DNA of 64,000 nucleotides, taken from contig JANJUF010000018.1 of the NCBI GenBank assembly GCA_024710705.1, positions 1-64,000 of the forward strand, written 5' to 3'. Source of the stretch: Gemmatimonadaceae bacterium. GTDB lineage: Bacteria; Gemmatimonadota; Gemmatimonadetes; Gemmatimonadales; Gemmatimonadaceae. The notes under the pieces are model-generated. The model saw only the letters and a program-made list of their open reading frames with translations, did no database searches and had not been told where the DNA came from. The position numbers were made by a program, and so were the translations under genes. Shown piece after piece: positions 23,997 through 31,928 of the stretch (within the stretch, counting starts at the first letter, position 1; every line of letters begins with the position of its first letter).

Positions 23997-26501
23997 TCAG
24001 TCGTAACGGAGGGCCTGCATCGGATCAACCTTCGAGGCGCGCAGGGCGGGAATGAAGCCCGCCGCCAGCGCGATGAGCGTGAGGAAGAGCACCGCGCTGC
24101 CGAACACCGCGGGGTCGTGTCCCTCAAGCCGGTACAGCAGTGACTGGGCGGCGCGGCCGAGCGCGAAGGCCGCCGCCACGCCAATGCTGCCACCGATGAG
24201 CACCATCAGGCCCACCTGACGCAGCACGAGGCCGCGCACGCGGGCGCCGTCGGCGCCCAGGGCCATGCGCACGCCGATCTCGCGGGTGCGCTGGGCCACG
24301 GAGTAGGCGAGCACGCCGTAGAGGCCCACGGCGGCCAGCAGCGTCGCGAGGATCGCGAAGGCCGCCGACAGGATGCTGATCATGCGGTCCAGGAAGACGT
24401 TCTCGCGGATCTGCTGCGGCATCGTCTTCAGGTCCTCCACCGGCATGGCCGGCTCCAGGCGCTTCATCATCGCCGGGATGCTTGCCAACAGCTGCTCCGG
24501 AGGGAGCGAGGTGCGCACATAGAAGTTCATGAAGTTCGACCGCGCGTTCTGCCGCCAAGGGGCATAAAACACAGGGGGGACGGTGTCCTTCACCGAGGAG
24601 TATACCACATCCCGGACGTAGCCGACGATGAGGGTGGTCATCGAGTCGCGCGCGGCACCGCGGAAGCCCATGAACTTGCCCACGGGGTTCGGGCCGAGGT
24701 TGAATTTCCGCGCGAAGGTCTCGTTCACCACCGCCACCGGCGTGGCGCCGGCGATGTCGCTGTCGGTGATCTCGCGGCCCTGCAGCAGCTCCATGCCCAG
24801 CGTCGAGAAGTAGGCAGGGCCCACTTCGGTGTAGCGTGAGTTGCAGTCGGTGTCGGGTCCGCACTCAAAGCCCTGCACGCGGACGTCGGTCCCCCAGTTG
24901 GAGCCGGCCACGAGCGGCACCATCGACGAGGTCACGCCCGTCACGCCGGGAATCGCGCGCAGCTCCTCCTCGATGCGGCGCAGCAGCACACCGGCACGGA
25001 GCGTGTCGTAGCCCACGCGCGACGGCGTCACGGAGAAGGTGACCACGTCATCCACGGCGATGCCGAGGTCCACCCTGGTCACGTTATTGAGCGACTTGAG
25101 GAAGAGCCCGGCCGAGACCAGCAGCGCCATGGACAGCGCGATCTGCGCGGTCACGAGCGCGGCGCGGAAGCGCGCCGCGGCGCGCCCACCGGCAATCTGC
25201 CCCGCCCCGGCACGGATGGCGCTGATCAAGTCGGCGCGCGTGCTGTGCAACGCCGGGAAGAGCCCGAAGATGAGTCCGGTGAGAATCGCCGTCACCCCGG
25301 CGAAGATCAGCACCGACGGCTGCAGCCCGAACGACATCGATTCCGCGGCCTCCGGCGGCAGCAGCGCCGAGATGCCGTCGAGGGTCCACTGCGCCACCAG
25401 GAGACTCACCAGTCCGCCCGCCAGCGACAGGATCACCGATTCGGTGAGCAGTTGCGTCAGCAGCTGACGACGCGAGGCCCCGAGCGCCAGGCGCACCCCC
25501 ATCTCGGTGGCGCGGCCCGCGCCGCGGGCGAGCAGCAGGTTGGCGATGTTGGCGCAGGCGATGAGCAGCACCACGCCCGTGATGCTGAAGAGCATCAGCA
25601 GCGGGGTCTCCGCTTCACCGTGGATGCTGCTCTGCCCTCGTGCCCCCGGCTCGACCACCACCTGCTTGGCCTTGAAGCGCGCCATGGTGACGTCGCTCAT
25701 TCCCTCCTGGAGCGGGGCCTCGACCTCCTCGATGATCGGGCGGTACACGGCGTTGAGCCCGGCTGCCGCCTGCTCCATGCTGCTGCCCGGCTTGAGCCGG
25801 CCGAAGGCATAGACCCAATACTCACGACGATTCTCGAACCCGGTGTACGGCACCGTCGAGAAGGCCCCGCGCATCGCCAGGGACACGTACACCGCCGGGC
25901 GGGAGCCCACTGTCGCCCCCTTGAACTCCCGCGGCGTGACGCCGATGATCTCCATCGTCCGGCCATTCACGACCATCGTACGCCCCACCACGTCGGTGCG
26001 CGCGCCGAAGCGCTCGCGCCACAGGTCGTTGCTGATCACCACGACGTCGTGGGCCCCGATGACCTCGTCATCACTGGGCCCGAGCAGGCGGCCCAGGGCC
26101 GGCTGCACGCCCAGCAGCGGGAAGTAGCCGCCCGACACCCACACGCCCTCGGCCACGCTCGGTTCGTTGTCGATCGAGATGCTGGCGCCGAAGTAGCGAT
26201 GCGCGGCGATGCCGGCCAGCGCTGTCTGCTGCCGCTCCAGGTCCCGATACATCGGATAGCTGAAGATCTCGTCGCAGTCGCCCTGCTGGTTGCAGGTGGT
26301 GCTGCCCGGCATGGGGCCCGGCGCGCTCAGGTTCACCAGCTCCTCGGGCGCGTGCACCGGCAACGGCCGCAGCAGGAGCTGGTCGAACATGGAGTAGATG
26401 GCCGCGTTCGCCCCGATCCCCAACGCCAGCGAGAGGATCGCGACGGTGGAGACGAACGGCGTCTTGAGCAGCGTGCGGAACGCGAGGCGGACGTGATGCA
26501 T
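23997..26501 (-). CDS. ABC permease, ADOP family (duplicated MacB-PCD/FtsX)
   Basis: 834 residues with the ADOP plan: an N-terminal helix after RLAFRTLLKTPFVSTVA, with ILSLALGIGANAAIYS, a periplasmic MacB core domain, three helices (about 300-420), then a second core domain (about 450-690) and three more helices to the C-terminus. The last part has GVRMALGADGARVRGLVLRQ and ends FIPALRASKVDPMQALRYD, both hallmarks of the family. ADOP proteins often have no ATPase nearby; this one heads an operon with its adaptor and ATPase. Confidence 0.92.
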   Translation of the reverse strand: MHHVRLAFRTLLKTPFVSTVAILSLALGIGANAAIYSMFDQLLLRPLPVHAPEELVNLSAPGPMPGSTTCNQQGDCDEIFSYPMYRDLERQQTALAGIAAHRYFGASISIDNEPSVAEGVWVSGGYFPLLGVQPALGRLLGPSDDEVIGAHDVVVISNDLWRERFGARTDVVGRTMVVNGRTMEIIGVTPREFKGATVGSRPAVYVSLAMRGAFSTVPYTGFENRREYWVYAFGRLKPGSSMEQAAAGLNAVYRPIIEEVEAPLQEGMSDVTMARFKAKQVVVEPGARGQSSIHGEAETPLLMLFSITGVVLLIACANIANLLLARGAGRATEMGVRLALGASRRQLLTQLLTESVILSLAGGLVSLLVAQWTLDGISALLPPEAAESMSFGLQPSVLIFAGVTAILTGLIFGLFPALHSTRADLISAIRAGAGQIAGGRAAARFRAALVTAQIALSMALLVSAGLFLKSLNNVTRVDLGIAVDDVVTFSVTPSRVGYDTLRAGVLLRRIEEELRAIPGVTGVTSSMVPLVAGSNWGTDVRVQGFECGPDTDCNSRYTEVGPAYFSTLGMELLQGREITDSDIAGATPVAVVNETFARKFNLGPNPVGKFMGFRGAARDSMTTLIVGYVRDVVYSSVKDTVPPVFYAPWRQNARSNFMNFYVRTSLPPEQLLASIPAMMKRLEPAMPVEDLKTMPQQIRENVFLDRMISILSAAFAILATLLAAVGLYGVLAYSVAQRTREIGVRMALGADGARVRGLVLRQVGLMVLIGGSIGVAAAFALGRAAQSLLYRLEGHDPAVFGSAVLFLTLIALAAGFIPALRASKVDPMQALRYD

Positions 26502-26521
26502 CGGCGAGAGTCCGGAAAAGG

Positions 26522-26571
26522 CTTCAGGGGACGTGAGGTGTCAGTCCTCTGACACACCCAGTCCCCTGAAG
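26522..26571. repeat. Palindromic intergenic element (11-bp outer and 7-bp inner stems)
   Basis: CTTCAGGGGAC (26522-26532) is a perfect inverted copy of GTCCCCTGAAG (26561-26571). Inside it GTGTCAG (26538-26544) pairs with CTGACAC (26549-26555) around TCCT. The element sits between the end of a lipoprotein gene and the start of the ABC operon on the same strand. It resembles a REP-type palindrome and may end transcription, but it has no U tract. Confidence 0.7.
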
Positions 26572-26628
26572 GTTTGGAGACACCCTCGCCTACGCCCCCA
26601 CCGAGGAGGCGGTTTCAGCGCAGCGCGG

Positions 26629-27696
26629 TCAGATGTCCGACGGCTCGAGATCCAGCACCCAGATGAGCGGGGCGAGCAGGATCGATGGCACATCGAAGGC
26701 GCCTTGGAACCATGACAGGATCTGTTCGAGCGTCGCCTCCTCCTCCGCCGTGAGCGGCTGGCCATCGGCGTTCACCATCGTCACGACCTCACCGGAAATG
26801 GTGATGGTCGCGAAGGTCTTGTTGCCGACCTTCACCGTGAGGGTTCCCGAGCCGGCCAGGCTGAGGGTTCCGGCCATCTCGACCTTCCGCAGGCCGCGAC
26901 GGAGGACGCCGTAGAACGTGACCGAGCTGTTCCCGAGACCAAGCTGCACGGTGTTCCGCAGGCCGCGCGACGCGATCTCGGTGGTCCAAGTGATGGTGAG
27001 GGTGTTGCCGGAGAGGCTGTAGCCGCTGGCGAGCGAGAACGTCACTTGGTTAACGCCCGTGCCGGCGAACCCTTCGAGGCTGTAGATGACGTTGTCGCCG
27101 ACATCAACGGCGGTGACGGTGTACTCAAGCACCTTGACGGCCCCTTCGGTGAACACCGAGAGCCGCGCCTCACGGCTGCTGGTGCCTGCCGAATAGACGA
27201 TGTCCGCATAGCCGCGCTCCACGAGCGGCTCGGCCGGCAGCAGGCTGCTGTTCAGCTGGTACAGGATGAAGCGCACGCCGTTCGCAGGCGCCCCCGTGCG
27301 CTCAGTCTGGCCATACGCCTCGATCGAGAGGTCCCACTCGAACGTCTTGCCGAGCAGGGTCACCGGAATGGACGCAGCCGTTTCGGAGCTTGCCATCTCC
27401 GCGAGCATATCCCGGTGCCGAATCAGTTGCGCGGTGGGGTCCACCGCGATGACGGCGACCGGCGCGCTGACCGCGGCACCACCCGCCGCCGCGAGCGCGG
27501 CATTCATCCACGGGCCGAGTGCGGTCACGGCGTCCGTCGACGGCGAATCGAATGCCGCCTGCGTCAGGGCGATGTCCTGCTGCATCTCCGCCGGTTCGAG
27601 CGTGGTCGGGAGCTCGGTGGCGTCGCCACACGCGGCCAGCACGATCAGGGTGGCCGCCGACGCGGCCGCGGAACGAAGTCTGGTCAGGGATCGCAT
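26629..27696 (-). CDS. Lipoprotein of unknown function
   Basis: 355 residues from ATG 27696. The N-terminus has a lipobox (LIVLAAC at about 17-23). The rest is rich in beta strands, with SLEGFAGTGVNQVTFSLASG, TVQLGLGNSSVTFYGVLRRG and TLTVKVGNKTFATITISG, and no cysteine cluster or catalytic motif. I do not recognise the family. The frame is open to 27804, but no start with a signal sequence is found there. It is single, with the palindromic element downstream. Confidence 0.6.
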   Translation of the reverse strand: MRSLTRLRSAAASAATLIVLAACGDATELPTTLEPAEMQQDIALTQAAFDSPSTDAVTALGPWMNAALAAAGGAAVSAPVAVIAVDPTAQLIRHRDMLAEMASSETAASIPVTLLGKTFEWDLSIEAYGQTERTGAPANGVRFILYQLNSSLLPAEPLVERGYADIVYSAGTSSREARLSVFTEGAVKVLEYTVTAVDVGDNVIYSLEGFAGTGVNQVTFSLASGYSLSGNTLTITWTTEIASRGLRNTVQLGLGNSSVTFYGVLRRGLRKVEMAGTLSLAGSGTLTVKVGNKTFATITISGEVVTMVNADGQPLTAEEEATLEQILSWFQGAFDVPSILLAPLIWVLDLEPSDI

Positions 27697-27800
27697 ACAG
27701 TCCACCGGGTAAGGGGTCCCGAGGCGCCGCGCCATCCGCGTCGCCTCCCGTTCAACTGTACACCACTGCGCAGGACGCTGCCTCACCTGTGTGACGAACG

Positions 27801-28058
27801 TCACTCCTTCGTGACGGGGGGCCCCGGCTCGCGCTCCACGAGCACCGTGTAGTCGGTTGCCAGGACCGCGACACTCGCCACCGCCGCCCAGAAGGGCAGC
27901 AGGGCGGCTCCGGCGATGCCGGCGTTGAGCGGCAGGTCGAGCAGGACGCGCCCCTGCGGATTGCGCAGCACGATGCGCCGGACGTTGCCTTCCTTGATGG
28001 CCGCCTTGAGGCGCTCCACAAGCTTCGCGCCGCTGACCTTGAACTCTTCCATCGCCAT
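27801..28058 (-). CDS. DUF4342 domain protein
   Basis: 85 residues. The N-terminal part, FKVSGAKLVERLKAAIKEGN, followed by RRIVLRNPQGRVLLDLPL, is the DUF4342 pattern. A C-terminal hydrophobic segment (about 45-70) is probably a membrane helix. The family is of unknown role and is sometimes annotated with elongation-factor-like domains. ATG 28058 has GGGAG six bases upstream. It may share a transcript with the DinB-like gene 59 bases upstream. Confidence 0.75.
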   Translation of the reverse strand: MAMEEFKVSGAKLVERLKAAIKEGNVRRIVLRNPQGRVLLDLPLNAGIAGAALLPFWAAVASVAVLATDYTVLVEREPGPPVTKE

Positions 28059-28117
28059 CGGGTCTCCCAGTGGGGGTCAGGCCTCCGTACGCCGTCCGCG
28101 TCGCGATGGTGTCAGCG

Positions 28118-28624
28118 TCAGGCCGGGCGCTCGGGCCAGTGTACGTCCGGTTGGGCGGGGAGCGGCTGCTCGGTGCCCAGGCGTTCCGCGCTCACCTGGG
28201 CAAAGATGAAGTTCTCGGGCGCCACCGGCGATCCCGACATCCGACGCAAGAGCGCCAGCTGGCCCACGTGGGTCATCACGTCGGCGAACGGGCCCTGCAG
28301 CAACTGGGTGGGTGAGAGCGAGCCGAGCGAGCCATCGGGCGCCAGCGCGTCGCGCACGGACTCGAGCATGGCGTGAAAGCGCCGCTGTTCGTCCGCGAAG
28401 CTCGCCAGGGGTTCGGGCTTCACGGGATAGCTTCCCCCGACCGCGAAGGTGCGCGCGTACCCCAGCACGCTGGTCATGTGGCGCAGGATCTCCACCGGCG
28501 TGCGCACCTGCCCGCCGGCGGCAAAGTCGGGATAGTGGGACGGGGCGTCGCGCAGCGCCTTCTGCGTGCGATACGCAATCGCGGCCAGGAGATGCGCCAC
28601 CAGCCCGCCGGCCGTTCCGGACAT
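28118..28624 (-). CDS. DinB-like four-helix-bundle protein
   Basis: 168 residues, mostly helical, with PVEILRHMTSVLGYA and FADVMTHVGQLALLRRMSG. The spaced histidines (in RHM and THVGQ) fit the DinB/YfiT metal-binding bundle, whose members are thiol-dependent transferases or have no known role. GGAGGGTGAGG lies just before ATG 28624 and supports this start. Followed on the same strand by the DUF4342 gene. Confidence 0.7.
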   Translation of the reverse strand: MSGTAGGLVAHLLAAIAYRTQKALRDAPSHYPDFAAGGQVRTPVEILRHMTSVLGYARTFAVGGSYPVKPEPLASFADEQRRFHAMLESVRDALAPDGSLGSLSPTQLLQGPFADVMTHVGQLALLRRMSGSPVAPENFIFAQVSAERLGTEQPLPAQPDVHWPERPA

Positions 28625-28974
28625 GCCTCACCCTCCCCGCGCTCCGTGAGCGCCATCTCGAAGTCCCCAGCCTGCGCGCGTCGGTCACGTGACCGCTTGC
28701 CTCTCAAGGTAAGAGGGGCGGAACGCGCGCAGAAGCCGAGCGCGTCCACCCCTGGCCCGCCCTCGAAAAGGGACAGTGGAGTGTCCTCCGATGTGTCCGT
28801 CCGCAACGTCGTATCCGTGTGCGGCCGCACGTCTTGCGCGGGCCGCGGAACCCTCGGAACTTGCAGCAGACTGCGGGTACGAGAACACGGACGCGCGGTG
28901 GCGTGATCGCGCTTCTTGAGGTGAGACCTGCGCCGGAGCCCACGTCGGGCTCGCTCCGGATCGGAGGACGACAC
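28625..28974. other. 350-base intergenic region with a 14-bp palindrome
   Basis: No open frame here has a start, ribosome site and family match; it separates divergent genes. The one striking element is CGGTCACGTGACCG (28682-28695), a perfect 14-bp palindrome that could bind a dimeric regulator. The ribosome site GGAGG for the DUF3300 gene is at 28964-28968. I cannot place a promoter with confidence. Confidence 0.5.
28682..28695. promoter_or_regulatory. Perfect 14-bp palindrome CGGTCACGTGACCG
   Basis: Uninterrupted palindrome 58 bases before the DinB-like start (minus strand) and 280 before the DUF3300 start. The length and lack of a spacer fit a protein-binding site better than an RNA hairpin. 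The regulator is unknown. Confidence 0.35.
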
Positions 28975-30591
28975 ATGAAGCGCATGGCACTCGGAGTTGG
29001 ACTCATCTCTGCCCTCTCGCTCGCGGCGCCGGACGCACGGCTCCACGCGCAAGTCGCGCAGCAAGTCGCCGCGGTGGAGCCCTGGACGTCGGAGGAGCTG
29101 GAGAATCTCCTCGCGCCGATCGCGCTCTACCCCGACCCCATCCTCGCACAGGTGCTCGTCGCGGCCACCTATCCGGACCAGGTGATCGCGGCGCAGGCCT
29201 ACGTGCGGGCCTTCGGTCCCGACGGCATTGACGACCAGCCGTGGGAGATCAGTGTGAAGGCTGTGGCGCACTACGCGCCGGTGCTCAACCTCATGGCCGA
29301 GGGCGAGGACTGGATGACGGCGCTGGGCCAGGCCTATGCCACGCAGCCGCGCGATGTGATGGCGGGGGTGCAGAGCCTCCGTCGGATGGCCAACGCGCAC
29401 GGCAACTTGCAGACCACCGAGCAGCAAGTGGTCGTGGTGGAGCGCGAGGTCATCCGCATCGAGCCAGCGCAGCCGCGCATCATCTATGTGCCCACGTATG
29501 ATCCGGCGGTCGTGTACTTCCGTCCGGTGTACATCGCCCGCGCGCACCCGGCGCACTGGGCCTGGGGTGTGGGCTACCCGATCGGCGTCTGGCTGACCTA
29601 CGACTTCGATTGGTACAACCATCACGTCTATTACCACGGCTGGCACCGCGGTCCACGGTGGGTGGTGGTGGCACGTCCGTGGATCGTGATCTCGCCCATC
29701 TATATCGGCCCCCGCTACACGACCGTGGTGGTGAATCGCCGCGTGATCAACCGGCGCTACGATCCGTATCGCCTGCGCGGCTACACCGTGGTGCACAAGC
29801 ACGTCACGTACGACCGGCGTGGCCGTGGGCGCGATGTGGCGCGCGGCTGGACGGGTGGACGCGGCGTGACGCCAGATCGATACCGCCCCTCGCGGCCCGG
29901 CCGCGATGACGATCGTGATCGCGGGCCGAATCGCCCGGACCGTCCGAATCGCCCAGATCGCCCCGACCGTCCGGACCGTCCGGACCGCCCGAATGACCCG
30001 GATCGTCCAGACCGTCCGGATCGTCCTGACCGTCCGGATCGCCCGGATCGGCCTGACCGCGGCAGTCGCTCCGCTGAACCCGATCGTGTGGCACCGATTC
30101 CTGGTGCCCCGCGTCGCGCCCCGGCTGCCACGCAACCGTCGCGGCAGGCGGTGGCGTCGGAGGGCTGGCGCTCGCCTGCCACCACGCGAGGCACGTCGGC
30201 AACGACGAGCCGCACCCCGACCGCGACGCCGCGACCGACGCGTGTGACGGAACGCGTGAGCAATGGCACGTGGAATCCGCGCCCCACCGCGGCCCGGTCC
30301 GACGCGCCGCGGGCGAGTGCGCCGCGGGCCAGCACGCCGCGGGCCAGCGTGCCGCGGGCCAGCGCGCCCCGGGCCAGCGCGCCCCGGGCCTCGGCTCCGC
30401 CATGCGGCGAAGCGCCACGCGCCGCCGCGCGGCCCAGCGGCAAGGGTTCCGCTCCGGCGGCGGCACCTCGGAGCAGCGGCAGCAACGGACGCGCGTCAGC
30501 TCCCCGGAACAGCGGGGGCCGGGCCGCGGCCCCGCGGAGCAGTGGTGGATCGAAGGGGAACTCAAGCGCCCCGCGGCGCGGCGGCAACTAG
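28975..30591 (+). CDS. DUF3300 protein with long Arg/Pro/Asp and Ala/Pro/Arg/Ser repeat tails
   Basis: 538 residues. Signal peptide to about 25, then a DUF3300 domain (about 35-265) with LLAPIALYPDPILAQVLVAATYPDQV near its start, read here as two adjacent motifs of under 20 residues: LLAPIALYPDP and LAQVLVAATYP. Tyr- and Trp-rich strands follow. From about 300 the protein is low complexity: 14 units of the RPD type (29932-30057) and six five-residue units of the APRAS type (30304-30393). The tail is strongly basic and probably disordered, as in envelope proteins that bind wall or polyanions. ATG 28975 has GGAGG upstream. A terminator follows. Confidence 0.8.
   Translation: MKRMALGVGLISALSLAAPDARLHAQVAQQVAAVEPWTSEELENLLAPIALYPDPILAQVLVAATYPDQVIAAQAYVRAFGPDGIDDQPWEISVKAVAHYAPVLNLMAEGEDWMTALGQAYATQPRDVMAGVQSLRRMANAHGNLQTTEQQVVVVEREVIRIEPAQPRIIYVPTYDPAVVYFRPVYIARAHPAHWAWGVGYPIGVWLTYDFDWYNHHVYYHGWHRGPRWVVVARPWIVISPIYIGPRYTTVVVNRRVINRRYDPYRLRGYTVVHKHVTYDRRGRGRDVARGWTGGRGVTPDRYRPSRPGRDDDRDRGPNRPDRPNRPDRPDRPDRPDRPNDPDRPDRPDRPDRPDRPDRPDRGSRSAEPDRVAPIPGAPRRAPAATQPSRQAVASEGWRSPATTRGTSATTSRTPTATPRPTRVTERVSNGTWNPRPTAARSDAPRASAPRASTPRASVPRASAPRASAPRASAPPCGEAPRAAARPSGKGSAPAAAPRSSGSNGRASAPRNSGGRAAAPRSSGGSKGNSSAPRRGGN
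29932..30057 (+). repeat. 14 tandem 9-bp units encoding Arg-Pro-Asp
   Basis: Fourteen consecutive 9-base units give RPD, with variants RPN (units 2 and 7) and DPD (unit 8). Third positions vary between units (CGT/CGC/CGG, CCG/CCA/CCC/CCT), so the array is old or under selection at the protein level and not a fresh duplication. Confidence 0.9.
30304..30393 (+). repeat. Six tandem 15-bp units encoding Ala-Pro-Arg-Ala-Ser
   Basis: Six in-frame 15-base units (first residue A, A, T, V, A, A). Units 2-4 differ only in their first codon and units 5-6 share a CCC codon, so these copies are nearly identical at the DNA level, unlike the RPD array. This suggests recent expansion by slippage. Confidence 0.9.
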
Positions 30592-30641
30592 AACCAGACA
30601 CGTTGCGCGGTGTGGCCGCGCCCGCACCACACGGTTGGACC

Positions 30642-30681
30642 CTGACGCGCGCTTGCCTTCACGGCGGCGCGCGTCAGTTTT
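30642..30681 (+). terminator. Intrinsic terminator after the DUF3300 gene
   Basis: CTGACGCGCGC (30642-30652) and GCGCGCGTCAG (30667-30677) form a perfect 11-bp stem with a 14-base loop, followed by TTTT (30678-30681). It lies 50 bases after the DUF3300 stop and 40 before the next gene. Confidence 0.85.
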
Positions 30682-30721
30682 CCTAGGCACCTTCTCCTCT
30701 CGATCCTCCGGAGTTCGCCTG

Positions 30722-31894
30722 ATGTCGAATCGCCCTGCTCTCTTCGCTGTCGCCTCGCTCCTCGCTTCCTCGCTCCTCACTCCTGCGCTCCTCAACGCCC
30801 AAGGCGAGCCGCAGCGCTCCGTCTATCACCAGTATCGCGTGGTCACCGTAGCCGAAGGCCTCGTGAATCCCTGGTCCATGGCCTTCCTCCCCGGTGGCGA
30901 CCTGCTCATCACGGAGCGCCCCGGGCGCCTGCGTCTCGTGCGCAACGGCCGCCTGGCCGCCGAGCCGGTGGCCGGGCTCCCGTCCATTCGTGTCGGCAAC
31001 CAAGGCGGGCTGCTCGACGTCGTGCCGCACCCCGACTTCGCGCGCAATCGCCTCGTCTACATCTCCTACTCCAAGCCGAGCGAAGACGACACGCGTGGGA
31101 CCACCGCCGTCATCCGCGCCCGCTTCGAGAACGATCGGCTGAACGACGTGCAGGAGATCTTCGAGGCGCAGGCCTGGTCGCAGGGCCAAGGGCACTACGG
31201 CTCGCGCCTCGCCTTCGACCGCAACGGCTACCTCTTCATCACCATCGGCGACCGCCAGGTACCGCCCACCGGCGACCTCGAGCGGCACCCGTCGCAGGAC
31301 CTCAGCACGCATCACGGGAAGATCCTGCGCCTGCACGATGACGGACGCGTGCCCACGGACAATCCCTTCGTGAACACCCCTGGCGCGCTGCCGCAGATCT
31401 ACAGTTACGGGCATCGCAATCCGCAGGGACTCATCGTGCACCCGGTGACCAACGAGGTGTGGGCCACCGAGCACGGGCCCCAGGGTGGCGACGAGCTCAA
31501 CCTGATCGAGGCCGGCAAGAACTATGGCTGGCCGGTGATCGGCTTCGGCGTGAACTACCGCTCCGGCACGGCCATCCACAGCGGCACGGTGCGGCAGGGG
31601 ATGGAACAGCCCGTGAAGGTGTGGGTGCCGAGCATCGCGACCTCGGGCCTGATGGCGTACACGGGCGCGCCGTTCAACGGCTGGCAGGGGAGCGTCTTCG
31701 TTGGCGGGCTCGCCGGCGAGGTGCTGGTGCGCCTCAAGCTCGACGGCACGCGCATCATCGAGGAGGAGCAACTGCTCACGCGGCAGGGCCGCGTGCGCGA
31801 CGTGCGTCAGGGGCTCGATGGCTTTGTGTACCTGGCCTTCGAGAACCGGATGGGCCAACCGACGTCGGTGGTGCGACTCGAACCGGTGCGCTGA
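30722..31894 (+). CDS. PQQ-dependent sugar dehydrogenase (soluble GDH/aldose dehydrogenase type), exported
   Basis: 390 residues with a signal peptide (cut near LLNAQ). The six-bladed fold of soluble glucose dehydrogenase and E. coli YliI is shown by LVNPWSMAFLPGGDLLITER at the start, here NPWSMAFLPGG, then NQGGLLDVVPHPDF, GHYGSRLAFDRNGYLFI and GHRNPQGLI, and EHGPQGGDELNLI, which carries PQQ and calcium ligands. It oxidises an aldose C1 in the periplasm. It is unrelated in sequence to the quinoproteins at 12814 and 32790. Single gene behind a terminator, with its own promoter presumed. Confidence 0.9.
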   Translation: MSNRPALFAVASLLASSLLTPALLNAQGEPQRSVYHQYRVVTVAEGLVNPWSMAFLPGGDLLITERPGRLRLVRNGRLAAEPVAGLPSIRVGNQGGLLDVVPHPDFARNRLVYISYSKPSEDDTRGTTAVIRARFENDRLNDVQEIFEAQAWSQGQGHYGSRLAFDRNGYLFITIGDRQVPPTGDLERHPSQDLSTHHGKILRLHDDGRVPTDNPFVNTPGALPQIYSYGHRNPQGLIVHPVTNEVWATEHGPQGGDELNLIEAGKNYGWPVIGFGVNYRSGTAIHSGTVRQGMEQPVKVWVPSIATSGLMAYTGAPFNGWQGSVFVGGLAGEVLVRLKLDGTRIIEEEQLLTRQGRVRDVRQGLDGFVYLAFENRMGQPTSVVRLEPVR

Positions 31895-31905
31895 CACGCG
31901 CCGCG

Positions 31906-31928
31906 GCCGCCGAGCTCAGCTCGGCGGC
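31906..31928. terminator. Palindrome at the end of the convergent PQQ dehydrogenase and rhomboid genes
   Basis: GCCGCCGAGCT (31906-31916) mirrors AGCTCGGCGGC (31918-31928) about one base. It spans the rhomboid stop codon and begins 12 bases after the dehydrogenase stop. A hairpin terminator without a U tract is possible on either strand. Confidence 0.4.

Noticed and set aside
29932-30393. The 9-bp and 15-bp tandem arrays as a CRISPR array
   Set aside because: Units are directly adjacent without spacers and are in frame with a protein.
28474-30587. Long minus-strand frames across the DUF3300 repeats (rich in Arg-Thr-Val-Ile or Gly-Arg-Ser)
   Set aside because: They exist only because the tandem repeats stay open in all frames; the plus frame has a signal peptide, ribosome site and DUF3300 domain.
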